DNA of 52,791 bases. Origin: Myxococcota bacterium (lineage in GTDB: Bacteria; Myxococcota_A; Bradymonadia; UBA7976; UBA1532). The DNA lies in NCBI GenBank assembly GCA_023150895.1, contig JAKLJY010000055.1, forward strand, positions 1 to 52,791, given 5' to 3'. The notes below the pieces were generated by a model. It was given only the letters and a program-made list of their open reading frames with translations, was not told where the DNA came from and did no database searches. The translations under genes were made by a program, and so were the position numbers. This document shows positions 8,294 to 17,604 of the stretch, in pieces; the stretch's first letter is position 1, and each line of letters opens with the position of its first letter.

Positions 8294-9244
8294 TCACTCG
8301 TCCCGGGCGATGCGAAAACCCAGGAAGTCGTAGCGGAAGCTTGCGGGCTCGTCGTCTCGGTACCGCGCCCGGAAGTAGTCGGCGTTGCTCATGGGCCAGC
8401 CGCCGCCGCGGACGACTCGCACGGTCGGCTCCCCCGTCTCCCGCGCAGTGCCGTCCCGGGGTGCGTCGACGTAGTCCGGCTGCCAGGCGTCCTGTACCCA
8501 CTCCCAGACGTTGCCGGCCAGGTCGCAAGCGCCCTGCGGCGTGTTGCCGGCGGGCCGCGAGCAGGGCCGTGCCGTCAGCGTCGCCTCGCAGGGTGCTCCA
8601 CGTTCACTCATCACGGTGAGCGCACAGTCCGGATATGTGTCCCCCCAAGGGTAGATTGCGTCCCCCCCGCCGCCGCGTGCGGCGAACTCCCACTCCGCCT
8701 CCGAGGGGAGTCTTGCCTCGACGAACGCCGCGTACGCCGCAGCCTGGGCCCACTCAACGCAAACGACGGGGTGGTCCGCCGCCCGGACGCCCTCTCCCGC
8801 CCGCCGGAGGTCCCACGATCCACCAGCGTAGGTGTAGCAGGTGCCGTCATCGTAGTGCGGGGGATCGCAGGCGCCGGCGCGCACGCACACGGCAAACTCG
8901 GCGTTCGTCACCTCGGTGCGCGCCAGCGCGAAGGGCGCAAGACAGACCTCGTGAACCGGCGAAGCGAGGGGGTTGTCCGCCGCCCCCATCTCGAAACAGG
9001 GCGTCTCCGGATCGTCGAGTGCGGCGAAGTGTTCAGGCCCCAGATCGGGCGGTGTCACGCTCCCGTCGGGGGACCCGCCGCCGACATCGGCGTGGCCCGC
9101 GTCGGCGAACCCGAGCGCGTCATTTGTCGACGCGTCCGGCGTCCGCGCGACGTCGGCCGCCGCGTCGCCGGGTCCCGGGCTCGATCCGGATTCACCACAC
9201 GCCCAGAGGAGGGCGACCGCCGTCGACAGAGTTCCGATGCGCAT
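8294..9244 (-). CDS. Lipoprotein with formylglycine-generating-enzyme (FGE-sulfatase) fold
   Basis: A 316-residue lipoprotein. The signal peptide ends in LLWAC (Cys16), followed by an Asp/Ala/Gly-rich linker to about residue 75. The rest is an FGE-sulfatase domain (PF03781): FEMG start, TNAEF, RLPSEAEWEFAARGG, NVWEWVQD, RVVRGGGW and the closing FLGFRIA are all in family order. The paired copper-binding cysteines of true formylglycine-generating enzymes are not present after RGGGW (PMSNADYF stands there), so sulfatase activation is unlikely. Many such lipoproteins have binding or unknown roles. The ATG at 9244 is preferred to a TTG 36 bases upstream because it gives a clean lipoprotein signal. 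It is the last gene of a minus-strand run of four. Confidence 0.85.
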   Translation of the reverse strand: MRIGTLSTAVALLWACGESGSSPGPGDAAADVARTPDASTNDALGFADAGHADVGGGSPDGSVTPPDLGPEHFAALDDPETPCFEMGAADNPLASPVHEVCLAPFALARTEVTNAEFAVCVRAGACDPPHYDDGTCYTYAGGSWDLRRAGEGVRAADHPVVCVEWAQAAAYAAFVEARLPSEAEWEFAARGGGGDAIYPWGDTYPDCALTVMSERGAPCEATLTARPCSRPAGNTPQGACDLAGNVWEWVQDAWQPDYVDAPRDGTARETGEPTVRVVRGGGWPMSNADYFRARYRDDEPASFRYDFLGFRIARDE

Positions 9245-9322
9245 GTCCCGGTCTTGCCACGCCCGCCCCGTGGAGCGCAATCGGGATGGGCGGCGGTTCA
9301 GCCCCCCATCACCGATCCGCCC

Positions 9323-11332
9323 TCACCGCGTCACTCGAATCCGGTACGGCAGGGGCGCGGCGAGGGGGGCGGCGGCGTCCTCGGTGACGTGAATGACCAT
9401 CGAGGTCCAGGGCTCGCCGGCGAGGCCGCCGATACCACCGGCGTCGAGGACGATGCCGTCGGCGATGTCGGCGCAGGTGCGCTCGACGAGGGTGAAGGGC
9501 CGGTCGTCGAGCACGCCCTCGGCATAGGCCCACGTCCACCACTGCAGCTCGGCGCAGAGGCGCCCGCCAGGGCGCTCGCACAGTGGCTCGGCGCTGATCG
9601 TCGCGCTCAGGTGGGGGTTGATGAGACCGCTCTCGAACACATACCAGTCGACGTCGCCGGGCTCGAGGGTCAGTCGGTCGAGGCCGGACACGTTGCGCGG
9701 CTGGCGCTGATCGTCGCGGACCTCCTGCTCCCAGGTCTGGTTGGGCTCCTGGTCGTCGGGTCCGCACGCCCCGACCGGCCCGGCGTCGGGCACGGGCGGC
9801 ACACCCGCGTCCGCCGGCACGGCCGCGTCCGGCGCGGGCGGCAGACCGGCGTCGGGCGGCGGTTCGCCGTCGAGACGGACGGCTTCGAGGACGTCGAGCA
9901 GGGCGTCGACGCCGGCATGACTCTCGATCTCGAGGCCCGCGGTGAAGTCGAGCAACCCGCCGAGTCGGCCGAGGTCGCAGAGTGCGGCGGGGCCGAGGCC
10001 GTAGGCACCGGCCGGCTGGGCGCTGCGCGCATGTCCGAAGGCGTCGAACGCCGGGGCGGGACCCGTCGCCGCGAACCGGGCGAGCGCGTCGGCGTCGAAC
10101 GCCGGCGCCGTGACGTCCCCCGCCGCGACCAGCGCCCGGACGGCCTCTCCCGCGCGGGCGAGGGCGCTGCCACCGGCCAGCCCGGCGACGGGGCCGACGA
10201 GCTCGAAGTCCGCGGGGCGCACGACCCCGTCGAGGTGACTCAACGCGACGCCGAAACGCAACAGGCGCGCGCGCTGTGCCTCGGCGTCGGGCGCGACCCG
10301 CCGAATCGCCCCTTCGAACGCGGTGGCGAGCCGGCGCCACCGGGCGAGCGGCGTCTGTTCCGGTTCGGGGAAGGCGGCCGCGTCGAGGATGCCGAGGGGC
10401 ACCACGCCCCAGGGCGTGCCACACGTCTCCGCCGCGAGGCGCGCGGCCGCCGGTCCCTCCAGCGCCGCCGCCCCGGTGGCCAGGAACTCCGGGCGCGTGT
10501 CGGCGGCGAGTCGCAGGCGCGCGGGCAGGGCCTCGCCGAGGGCCGCCTCGAGGCCGGCGAGCGCTGCGCAGGCGGGGCTTTCGGGCGGCTCCTCGCCCCG
10601 GGCGCAGGCATCGGCGAGCGCGTCGCCGACGAGATCGCGCGTGATGCGGGGGGGCAAGGGCGCGAGCGCCGCGACGACGGAGACGAAGCGCGTGCCCGCC
10701 GCGCACGCGGGCACCTCCGAGGCGCCGAGGACCTCCTTCGCGCCGGGGCCCTCGACGGCCTGCCGGGCGGCGTTGATGCCATACGTCCCGTCGCCCTTCG
10801 GGGCGTTGAGCACCGCGGCGAGGTGGCCGGGCGCGTGGACGACGAGCGTGAACGCGTCCGCCCCGATGATGAACGACGCCGTCGCCGCCGGCAGGGGGCG
10901 GCCCCGGGCATCGACCACGGTGATGCGCCAGAAGTCCGCCCCCGAGGCCGTCGTGACGTCGCCCGCCCCCGGTTCGAGGGCGGCCTGCCCGCCGTCGTCG
11001 GAGGCCAGCGCGATCAGCGTACACGCGGCGGCGTCCGGGCGGGGTTCGAAGTCACCGAACACGGGTGGCGGGCCGTCGGGCTGCATGTCCACCGAGCCCT
11101 GGTCGACGGGCACGCCGACGTCGAGCAGGGTGGCATCCACGACCGGGCCGGTGTCGGGTCCGCCGTCGGGGCCGACGTCGGGTAACAGGCGCACCGTGAC
11201 GTCCGGCGCCCCGGCGCCCGAGCCGGCGGTGTCATCACACGCGGCCAGTGCTCCGGCGAGTCCGGCGAGTCCGGCGAGTCCGGCGGACGCGAGCCGAGCA
11301 CGAAGACCGAGGGGGAGAGGCGACGTCCTCAT
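9323..11332 (-). CDS. Large lipoprotein of unknown function with PPC-like C-terminal domain
   Basis: A 669-residue lipoprotein. Start ATG at 11332 with AGGAG upstream; the signal peptide contains an unusual repeat AGLAGLAGLAGALAAC ending in the lipobox (Cys32). An Asp/Pro-rich linker follows, then about 400 residues that I cannot assign. A second Pro/Ala/Asp linker (near residue 540) leads to a C-terminal segment beginning DDQEPNQTWEQ and containing LTLEPGDVDWYVF, which resembles the bacterial pre-peptidase C-terminal (PPC) beta-sandwich often found on exported proteins. It lies 61 bases after the RCC1 gene and 78 bases before the FGE-fold gene on the same strand, so co-transcription is possible. 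Confidence 0.75.
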   Translation of the reverse strand: MRTSPLPLGLRARLASAGLAGLAGLAGALAACDDTAGSGAGAPDVTVRLLPDVGPDGGPDTGPVVDATLLDVGVPVDQGSVDMQPDGPPPVFGDFEPRPDAAACTLIALASDDGGQAALEPGAGDVTTASGADFWRITVVDARGRPLPAATASFIIGADAFTLVVHAPGHLAAVLNAPKGDGTYGINAARQAVEGPGAKEVLGASEVPACAAGTRFVSVVAALAPLPPRITRDLVGDALADACARGEEPPESPACAALAGLEAALGEALPARLRLAADTRPEFLATGAAALEGPAAARLAAETCGTPWGVVPLGILDAAAFPEPEQTPLARWRRLATAFEGAIRRVAPDAEAQRARLLRFGVALSHLDGVVRPADFELVGPVAGLAGGSALARAGEAVRALVAAGDVTAPAFDADALARFAATGPAPAFDAFGHARSAQPAGAYGLGPAALCDLGRLGGLLDFTAGLEIESHAGVDALLDVLEAVRLDGEPPPDAGLPPAPDAAVPADAGVPPVPDAGPVGACGPDDQEPNQTWEQEVRDDQRQPRNVSGLDRLTLEPGDVDWYVFESGLINPHLSATISAEPLCERPGGRLCAELQWWTWAYAEGVLDDRPFTLVERTCADIADGIVLDAGGIGGLAGEPWTSMVIHVTEDAAAPLAAPLPYRIRVTR

Positions 11333-11393
11333 GGAGGCTCCTGTTCGTTGCGTGGAAGCGCGCGTGCGACGCGAACGGCGCGGCGCGAAGGCA

Positions 11394-14114
11394 TCAGGGG
11401 TCGGGCAGCGGCACCGGCACCGGGCGCGAGACGTCGGCGACACCGAGCCCCGTCTGCCCGCGATGGCCGCGGCCCCAGCAGTACAGGCGGCGGTCCTCGG
11501 CGGGCTGATCGTCCGCGCGACGCACGCCGCACATGAACCCGGCGCCCGCGGCGACCTGATGGAACCGCAGCGTGTTGCCGCCCACCTGAGTCATCTGCTC
11601 GGCCTCGAGGCTCGAGCGGTGGCCGTCGCCGAGTTGCCCGAAGTGGTTGTAGCCGGCACAGAAGAGGCGACCGTCCGACCCCAGGCCACAGCCGACGTTG
11701 TCGCCGACGACCACGTCGGCCCACGGGGTCCGGTCGGGATACGCACGGAGGTCGAGCGCACGCCCCCGCTCCTCGGCCTGATCGGCGGCGTAGACGTCGG
11801 CGCAGAAGATCCGCGGACCGTTCAAGCCGTCTCGTCGCAGCCCGCAGAGGCGATCCATGTGGGCCCGGATACGCACCCACGGGGCGGGGTCCGGATCGTC
11901 GAAGGTGTACTGACTCGAGAGCGCCCGCTCCCGATTGGCATACGTGCCGTCGAAGAGGTTGCGCACGCCCCCCCAAGCCACGAGCTGACCGTTGGGGGCA
12001 ATGCCGAACGTACGCGTGGTGCCGAGCGCGACGTCCTGAACGACGGCGCGAACGCCCAGCTCGCCGGCTTGCAGCGGGAGCGGCCCCCAGGGTCCGGCGT
12101 TCGACGCGTCCGGGCCGAGCTGCCCTTCCGGGTTGAACCCCCAGCACATCGCCATGGTGACCGATTCGAGTTCGGTGATCACGGTGCCCACGAGGCAGGC
12201 GTGGAACGTGCCCGCGACGAGACGGGCCTCGGACAGGCCCGCCATGGAGACATCCGCGTCGACGAGCATCCCGCGGGAGCCCTGCTCGAACCCGTTGCCG
12301 AGCTGTCCGCGGTCTCCCCGGCCCCAGCAGCGCACCTGGCGGTTCTCCGTGAGGGCGCAGCCGAAGCGCTCGCCGACGGCGAGATCGACGTAGTCGCCCG
12401 TCCGGGTGAGCTGTACGGGCACCGCCGAGCGCGGGCCGCCCTGGCCCAAGAGCTGGTCCTCGACCCCGTCACCCCAGCAGTGGATGTCGCCGCGCGACAC
12501 GGCCGCGTCGACGCCGGCGACGAGGGCGCAGGCCGTGTCTTCGTGCGCGGCGGCGACCTTCACCACCCGGGCGGACGCGTCTTCGAACGCGACGGGCGTC
12601 GGTACGGTGACGCCGCTGAACACCCCCTGCCCGAGCTGGCCGTCGGACTGGGAGCCGAAACAATGGAGCGCGCCGCCGGAGGTGATGGCACAGACGTGCT
12701 CGCCGCCGATGCTGAACTGCGTGTAGTGCCCCGCGTCGAGCGGCGGCAGGGCGCCCGCCGCAGCCGGGTCGTCGGGGAAGCCGTTGCCCCGCTGGCCGGA
12801 CCGCCCCTCGCCGAAACAGACGGAGAAGTCGGCGGTGGTGACGCAGGTATTGGCTCCGCCGGCGTCGAAGTGACGGATGGGCGTGTCGATGTTCATCACC
12901 ACGGGGGTCGGCGTGATGTCCACGTCGGCGGCGAACGCCCCCTCGAAGCTGGCGCCCCAGCAGTAGACGTCGCCCGCGTCGTCCAAGGCGCAGGCGTGGG
13001 CCTCGCCGGCCGCGATCTGGCGAACATCCGGGGGCAGGTCCTCGATCATCCGGGGCGTGGCCGCGCACACGTCCCCCCCCGCACAGGTCTGTGTCCGACC
13101 GGCGCCGACCTGTCCGAGGTCCGCGGCGCCCCAGCACTGGACCGTCCGGTCGTCCCGGAGCGCGCACGTGTGGGCGAGGCCCGCCGAGACCTGGGTGAAC
13201 CCGGGGTCTCCGACCTGCTGCGGCGTGCGAAACGAGGGCGTCTCGAGCGCGCCCGTCCCCACCTGCCCGTACTCGTTGGCGCCCCAGCAGAAAAGCAGAC
13301 CGCCCGCGCGCAAGCCGCAGGTATGGGCACCGCCGGCCGAGACGGCCTCCCAGTCCCGTTCGTTGCCGACCGGGCGGGGGGCCACGGTGGCGACGAGCCC
13401 GGGATCGCCCAGCCCGAGACGCCCGTGCTCCGGCTCGCCCCAACAGTAGAGCCGCCCGGCGTCCGGGCCGTCCGCGCGGATGGCGCAGGTGTGCGCCGCG
13501 CCGGCGCTCACCGTCCGCCACCGTGCCGCCGGGTCCACTTCGACGGGCGTCGCGACCCGCGGAGTCGGATCCGCCGTGCCCAGCTGGCCGTCCATGTTCG
13601 CGCCCCAGCAGAAGAGGCGGTCGTCGCCCGTCAGCGCGCAGGTGTGGCTGCCGCCGTCGATCGTCACGTATCCGCGCGAGGTGGCCCGGTAGGGCTCTGC
13701 GCCGCCGGCCGAAACGAAGCGCCACCGGCGCCCGGGGACGGGCTCGCCGCCCGCGCCACCGTCGCCGCCCGCGCCACCGTCGCCGCCGGCACCGCCCAGG
13801 TCGCCTCCGGTGCTGCCGCCCGTCGTCCCGCCGCTGCTGCCGCCGGTGTTGCCGCCGGTGTTGCCGCCGGCCGTTCCGCCGGTGTTGCCGCCGGTGCTGC
13901 CGCCGGTGGTGCCGCCGGTCGTCCCGCCGCCGCCCGCATCCGGGTCACCCGCGGTGCCGCGGGGCACGCAGCGCCCGGTGGCGACGTCGCAGCGGTCCGC
14001 CCCCGCACAGTCGGTGTCGGCGGTGCACGGGCTCGCCTCGGGGAAGGAGAGACAGCCGGCCAGGCCGAGCGTGACCGTCGCGAATAGACGCCCCTGGCGG
14101 CCGTTTCGACGCAT
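11394..14114 (-). CDS. RCC1-repeat beta-propeller lipoprotein
   Basis: A 906-residue protein. The signal peptide ends in GLAGC (Cys21), followed by a short Cys-containing segment (CTADTDCAGADRCDVATGRC) and a Gly/Thr linker of GGxT units. From about residue 130 the protein consists of RCC1-type repeats with the hallmark HTCAL...LFCWGxNxxGQLG. I count about 14 blade motifs, some degenerate, enough for two seven-bladed propellers. RCC1 propellers are protein-binding scaffolds; bacterial surface versions have no settled role. The ATG at 14114 overlaps the stop of the upstream gene (TGATG), so the two are coupled. Many blades keep two or more cysteines, which suits an exported, disulfide-stabilised protein. 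Confidence 0.9.
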   Translation of the reverse strand: MRRNGRQGRLFATVTLGLAGCLSFPEASPCTADTDCAGADRCDVATGRCVPRGTAGDPDAGGGGTTGGTTGGSTGGNTGGTAGGNTGGNTGGSSGGTTGGSTGGDLGGAGGDGGAGGDGGAGGEPVPGRRWRFVSAGGAEPYRATSRGYVTIDGGSHTCALTGDDRLFCWGANMDGQLGTADPTPRVATPVEVDPAARWRTVSAGAAHTCAIRADGPDAGRLYCWGEPEHGRLGLGDPGLVATVAPRPVGNERDWEAVSAGGAHTCGLRAGGLLFCWGANEYGQVGTGALETPSFRTPQQVGDPGFTQVSAGLAHTCALRDDRTVQCWGAADLGQVGAGRTQTCAGGDVCAATPRMIEDLPPDVRQIAAGEAHACALDDAGDVYCWGASFEGAFAADVDITPTPVVMNIDTPIRHFDAGGANTCVTTADFSVCFGEGRSGQRGNGFPDDPAAAGALPPLDAGHYTQFSIGGEHVCAITSGGALHCFGSQSDGQLGQGVFSGVTVPTPVAFEDASARVVKVAAAHEDTACALVAGVDAAVSRGDIHCWGDGVEDQLLGQGGPRSAVPVQLTRTGDYVDLAVGERFGCALTENRQVRCWGRGDRGQLGNGFEQGSRGMLVDADVSMAGLSEARLVAGTFHACLVGTVITELESVTMAMCWGFNPEGQLGPDASNAGPWGPLPLQAGELGVRAVVQDVALGTTRTFGIAPNGQLVAWGGVRNLFDGTYANRERALSSQYTFDDPDPAPWVRIRAHMDRLCGLRRDGLNGPRIFCADVYAADQAEERGRALDLRAYPDRTPWADVVVGDNVGCGLGSDGRLFCAGYNHFGQLGDGHRSSLEAEQMTQVGGNTLRFHQVAAGAGFMCGVRRADDQPAEDRRLYCWGRGHRGQTGLGVADVSRPVPVPLPDP
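13807..13932. repeat. 12-bp GGxT-linker repeats in the RCC1 lipoprotein gene
   Basis: About ten imperfect 12-bp units with core CCGCCGGTG on the plus strand encode GGTT, GGST, GGNT and GGTA on the minus strand. They form the flexible linker between lipid anchor and propeller. The same kind of unit occurs at 1-99 and near 46320-46420 in other lipoprotein genes. Confidence 0.8.
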
Positions 14115-14980
14115 CAGAATGCCCCCCCGAAGACCAGCAGACCCCCGCCGGCGAGCACGAGCGCCCCGCCGACCCCGAGCCCGCCGTAGCCGACCGCGCG
14201 ATGGCGATCGAAGTCGTCCTCCAGCGTGTCGCGTGCCCGGGAGTCCGGTCGACCATCGGCGCGCTCGGCGTCGTCGGCGGCCTTGGCGTAGTACAATCCG
14301 CCGACGATCAGGGCCGCGGCGCCGACCCCCGCGACGGTATACCCCACCCAGGCCGGCACGGCGGGGTCGGGCTCGGGCGCGGGCTCGACGGGGGCCGGGG
14401 CCGGCTGCACCGCCGCGGCGACGGCGGGCGCCGGCTCGGAAGCGGGCGGCGGCGCCGGCGCCGCCACCACCAGCCGGAGATCCAGCGTGCGCTCGACGCG
14501 GGTCCCGCCGGGGATCGAGACCGTGCCGTCGTAGGGCGCCCGGCCGTCCGCCCGCAGCGACAGGGGATGCGTGCCCGCGGGCAGGTAGACACCGAACGTC
14601 GGACACGCGCCCCGCTGGGGCCCGGCCGTCAGCGCGGCGCCGGGTGGTCCGCACGTCACGGCCAGGAAGCCGTGCCCCTGCAGGTGCCGTCGTCCCGCCA
14701 GCGCGGCCTCGTGCCGGGGACCGGAGGCCTCGCTCTCCATCACGCGCCCGTACCAGTCGAGGGCTTCGGCCGGACGGCCCGCCCCTTCGAGCGCCTGCGC
14801 CAGGTTCAGCGCGGTGGTCGGCGTCGGCGCGAGGCGCCAGGCCGCGTCGAAGGCCTCGGCGGCCTTGTCGTAGACCCCGGCTTTGTAGAGTTCCGTCCCC
14901 CGGCGCAGGAGCGGTGCGGGATCACCGACCTCCGCCGGAGCGAGCAGCGCAACGAGCGACACGAACAGGCTGGTCACCAT
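14114..14980 (-). CDS. TPR and PEGA-like domain membrane protein
   Basis: A 288-residue protein. A signal peptide or first membrane segment (MVTSLFVSLVALLAPA) is followed by TPR-like helices (about 24-95: RGTELYKAGVYDKAAEAFDAAW, cut here to its sense as one repeat plus neighbours). A beta segment with YLPAGTHPLSLRADGRAP (about 130-165) resembles a PEGA domain. An Ala/Pro linker leads to two hydrophobic helices (about 206-228 and 262-285) separated by an acidic loop. This TPR-PEGA-two-helix layout is common in Myxococcota proteins encoded next to surface lipoproteins. The function is unknown. It starts the minus-strand run and overlaps the RCC1 gene by one base. The ATG has no strong ribosome binding site. 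Confidence 0.75.
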   Translation of the reverse strand: MVTSLFVSLVALLAPAEVGDPAPLLRRGTELYKAGVYDKAAEAFDAAWRLAPTPTTALNLAQALEGAGRPAEALDWYGRVMESEASGPRHEAALAGRRHLQGHGFLAVTCGPPGAALTAGPQRGACPTFGVYLPAGTHPLSLRADGRAPYDGTVSIPGGTRVERTLDLRLVVAAPAPPPASEPAPAVAAAVQPAPAPVEPAPEPDPAVPAWVGYTVAGVGAAALIVGGLYYAKAADDAERADGRPDSRARDTLEDDFDRHRAVGYGGLGVGGALVLAGGGLLVFGGAF

Positions 14981-15051
14981 GCGGACGATTCTAGCTGCCG
15001 TTCCCCCGGGGGTCTCCCCCCGCGGCGCCGTCTTTGTTACTTTATCGCGCC

Positions 15052-15888
15052 ATGGCGTCGACGAATCTCCTGCGACAGAACGAATCCACTCACAAGGCGG
15101 TGATGGCCGCCCTGAAACCCAACGAGCGGCTGCCCTACATCGTCGGGCGTCGGCTGAACGAAACGGAACTCGGCAAGCGCCTCGGGATGGGGTGGACGCG
15201 CATCGGCGCCCGCCCCGCCCTGCATCAGCTGATCAAACACCGCCTCGAGCTACGCGGTCAGGAACACCTGCCGGACCGGTCGTTCATCCTCGTCTGCAAC
15301 CACCGCACGTGGTTCGACCTCTACGCGACGACGATTGCGTTCTGGCCGCTCTACGAGAAGGTCCCGTACCTGTATTGCCCGGTGCGCAGCACTTACTACT
15401 ACGAGCGTCCCCTCGGGGCCGTGCTGAACATCGCCGCGTCCGGCAACGCGATGTATCCGCCGATCTTCCGGGACGATCGCGGGCCGGTGCTCAACCGGCT
15501 CGCGGTGGAGTCGTGCACGCGCCTGCTCAACTGGAGCCCCCGCACGATCATCGGCATCCACCCGGAGGGCACGCGCAACCCGAGCGAGGATCCGTACACG
15601 CTTCTGCCGGCGAAACCCGGCGTGGGCTATATCGCGCACGACTCGCGGGCGCCGGTCATCCCGGCTTTCGTGGCCGGACTCCCCAAGAAGTTCGGTACCA
15701 TCGCGCGTGATCGCTTCCGTGCCGGTGCCGAGCCGGTCCGGGTCTGGCTCGGTCCCCCCGTCGCGCTCGACGACCTGCTCGATGCCCCGGCGGACAAACC
15801 GACCGCGCACGCCATCGCCGACCGCAGCATGGACGCCGTGCGCGCGCTCGCCGAGCAGGACAGGGCGTACATGGCCTCGCGGGGCTGA
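15052..15888 (+). CDS. 1-acyl-glycerol-3-phosphate acyltransferase-like protein (PlsC family)
   Basis: A 278-residue acyltransferase of the PlsC/LPLAT family, which transfers acyl chains to lysophosphatidate or related lipids at the membrane. The catalytic NHX4D motif is NHRTWFD and the acceptor motif is HPEGTRN, with a further PVIPAFVAG block at the expected distance. No clear transmembrane helix is present, so it is probably a peripheral membrane enzyme. The ATG at 15052 is chosen over a TTG 18 bases upstream. It converges on the Ser/Thr kinase gene with 33 bases between and is otherwise alone. Confidence 0.88.
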   Translation: MASTNLLRQNESTHKAVMAALKPNERLPYIVGRRLNETELGKRLGMGWTRIGARPALHQLIKHRLELRGQEHLPDRSFILVCNHRTWFDLYATTIAFWPLYEKVPYLYCPVRSTYYYERPLGAVLNIAASGNAMYPPIFRDDRGPVLNRLAVESCTRLLNWSPRTIIGIHPEGTRNPSEDPYTLLPAKPGVGYIAHDSRAPVIPAFVAGLPKKFGTIARDRFRAGAEPVRVWLGPPVALDDLLDAPADKPTAHAIADRSMDAVRALAEQDRAYMASRG

Positions 15889-15921
15889 CCGCCCGGATCC
15901 CGGCGTCGCGGCGGGACGCGC

Positions 15922-17493
<1,572 letters not shown>

Positions 17494-17604
17494 GGGCCGG
17501 CTCTTTTACGCGAAAGGCGCGCGGCCGGCGAGTCCCCGCGAGTCTCCGATGCGAGTTGGCGCGCAATGGCCGTATGATGCGCGCAAACACGCAGCGGGGG
17601 ATGC

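Noticed and set aside
10323-14087. A 1254-codon plus-strand frame opposite the RCC1 gene
   Set aside because: Antisense shadow of RCC1 repeats; composition rich in Ala, Arg and Gly without any recognisable motif.
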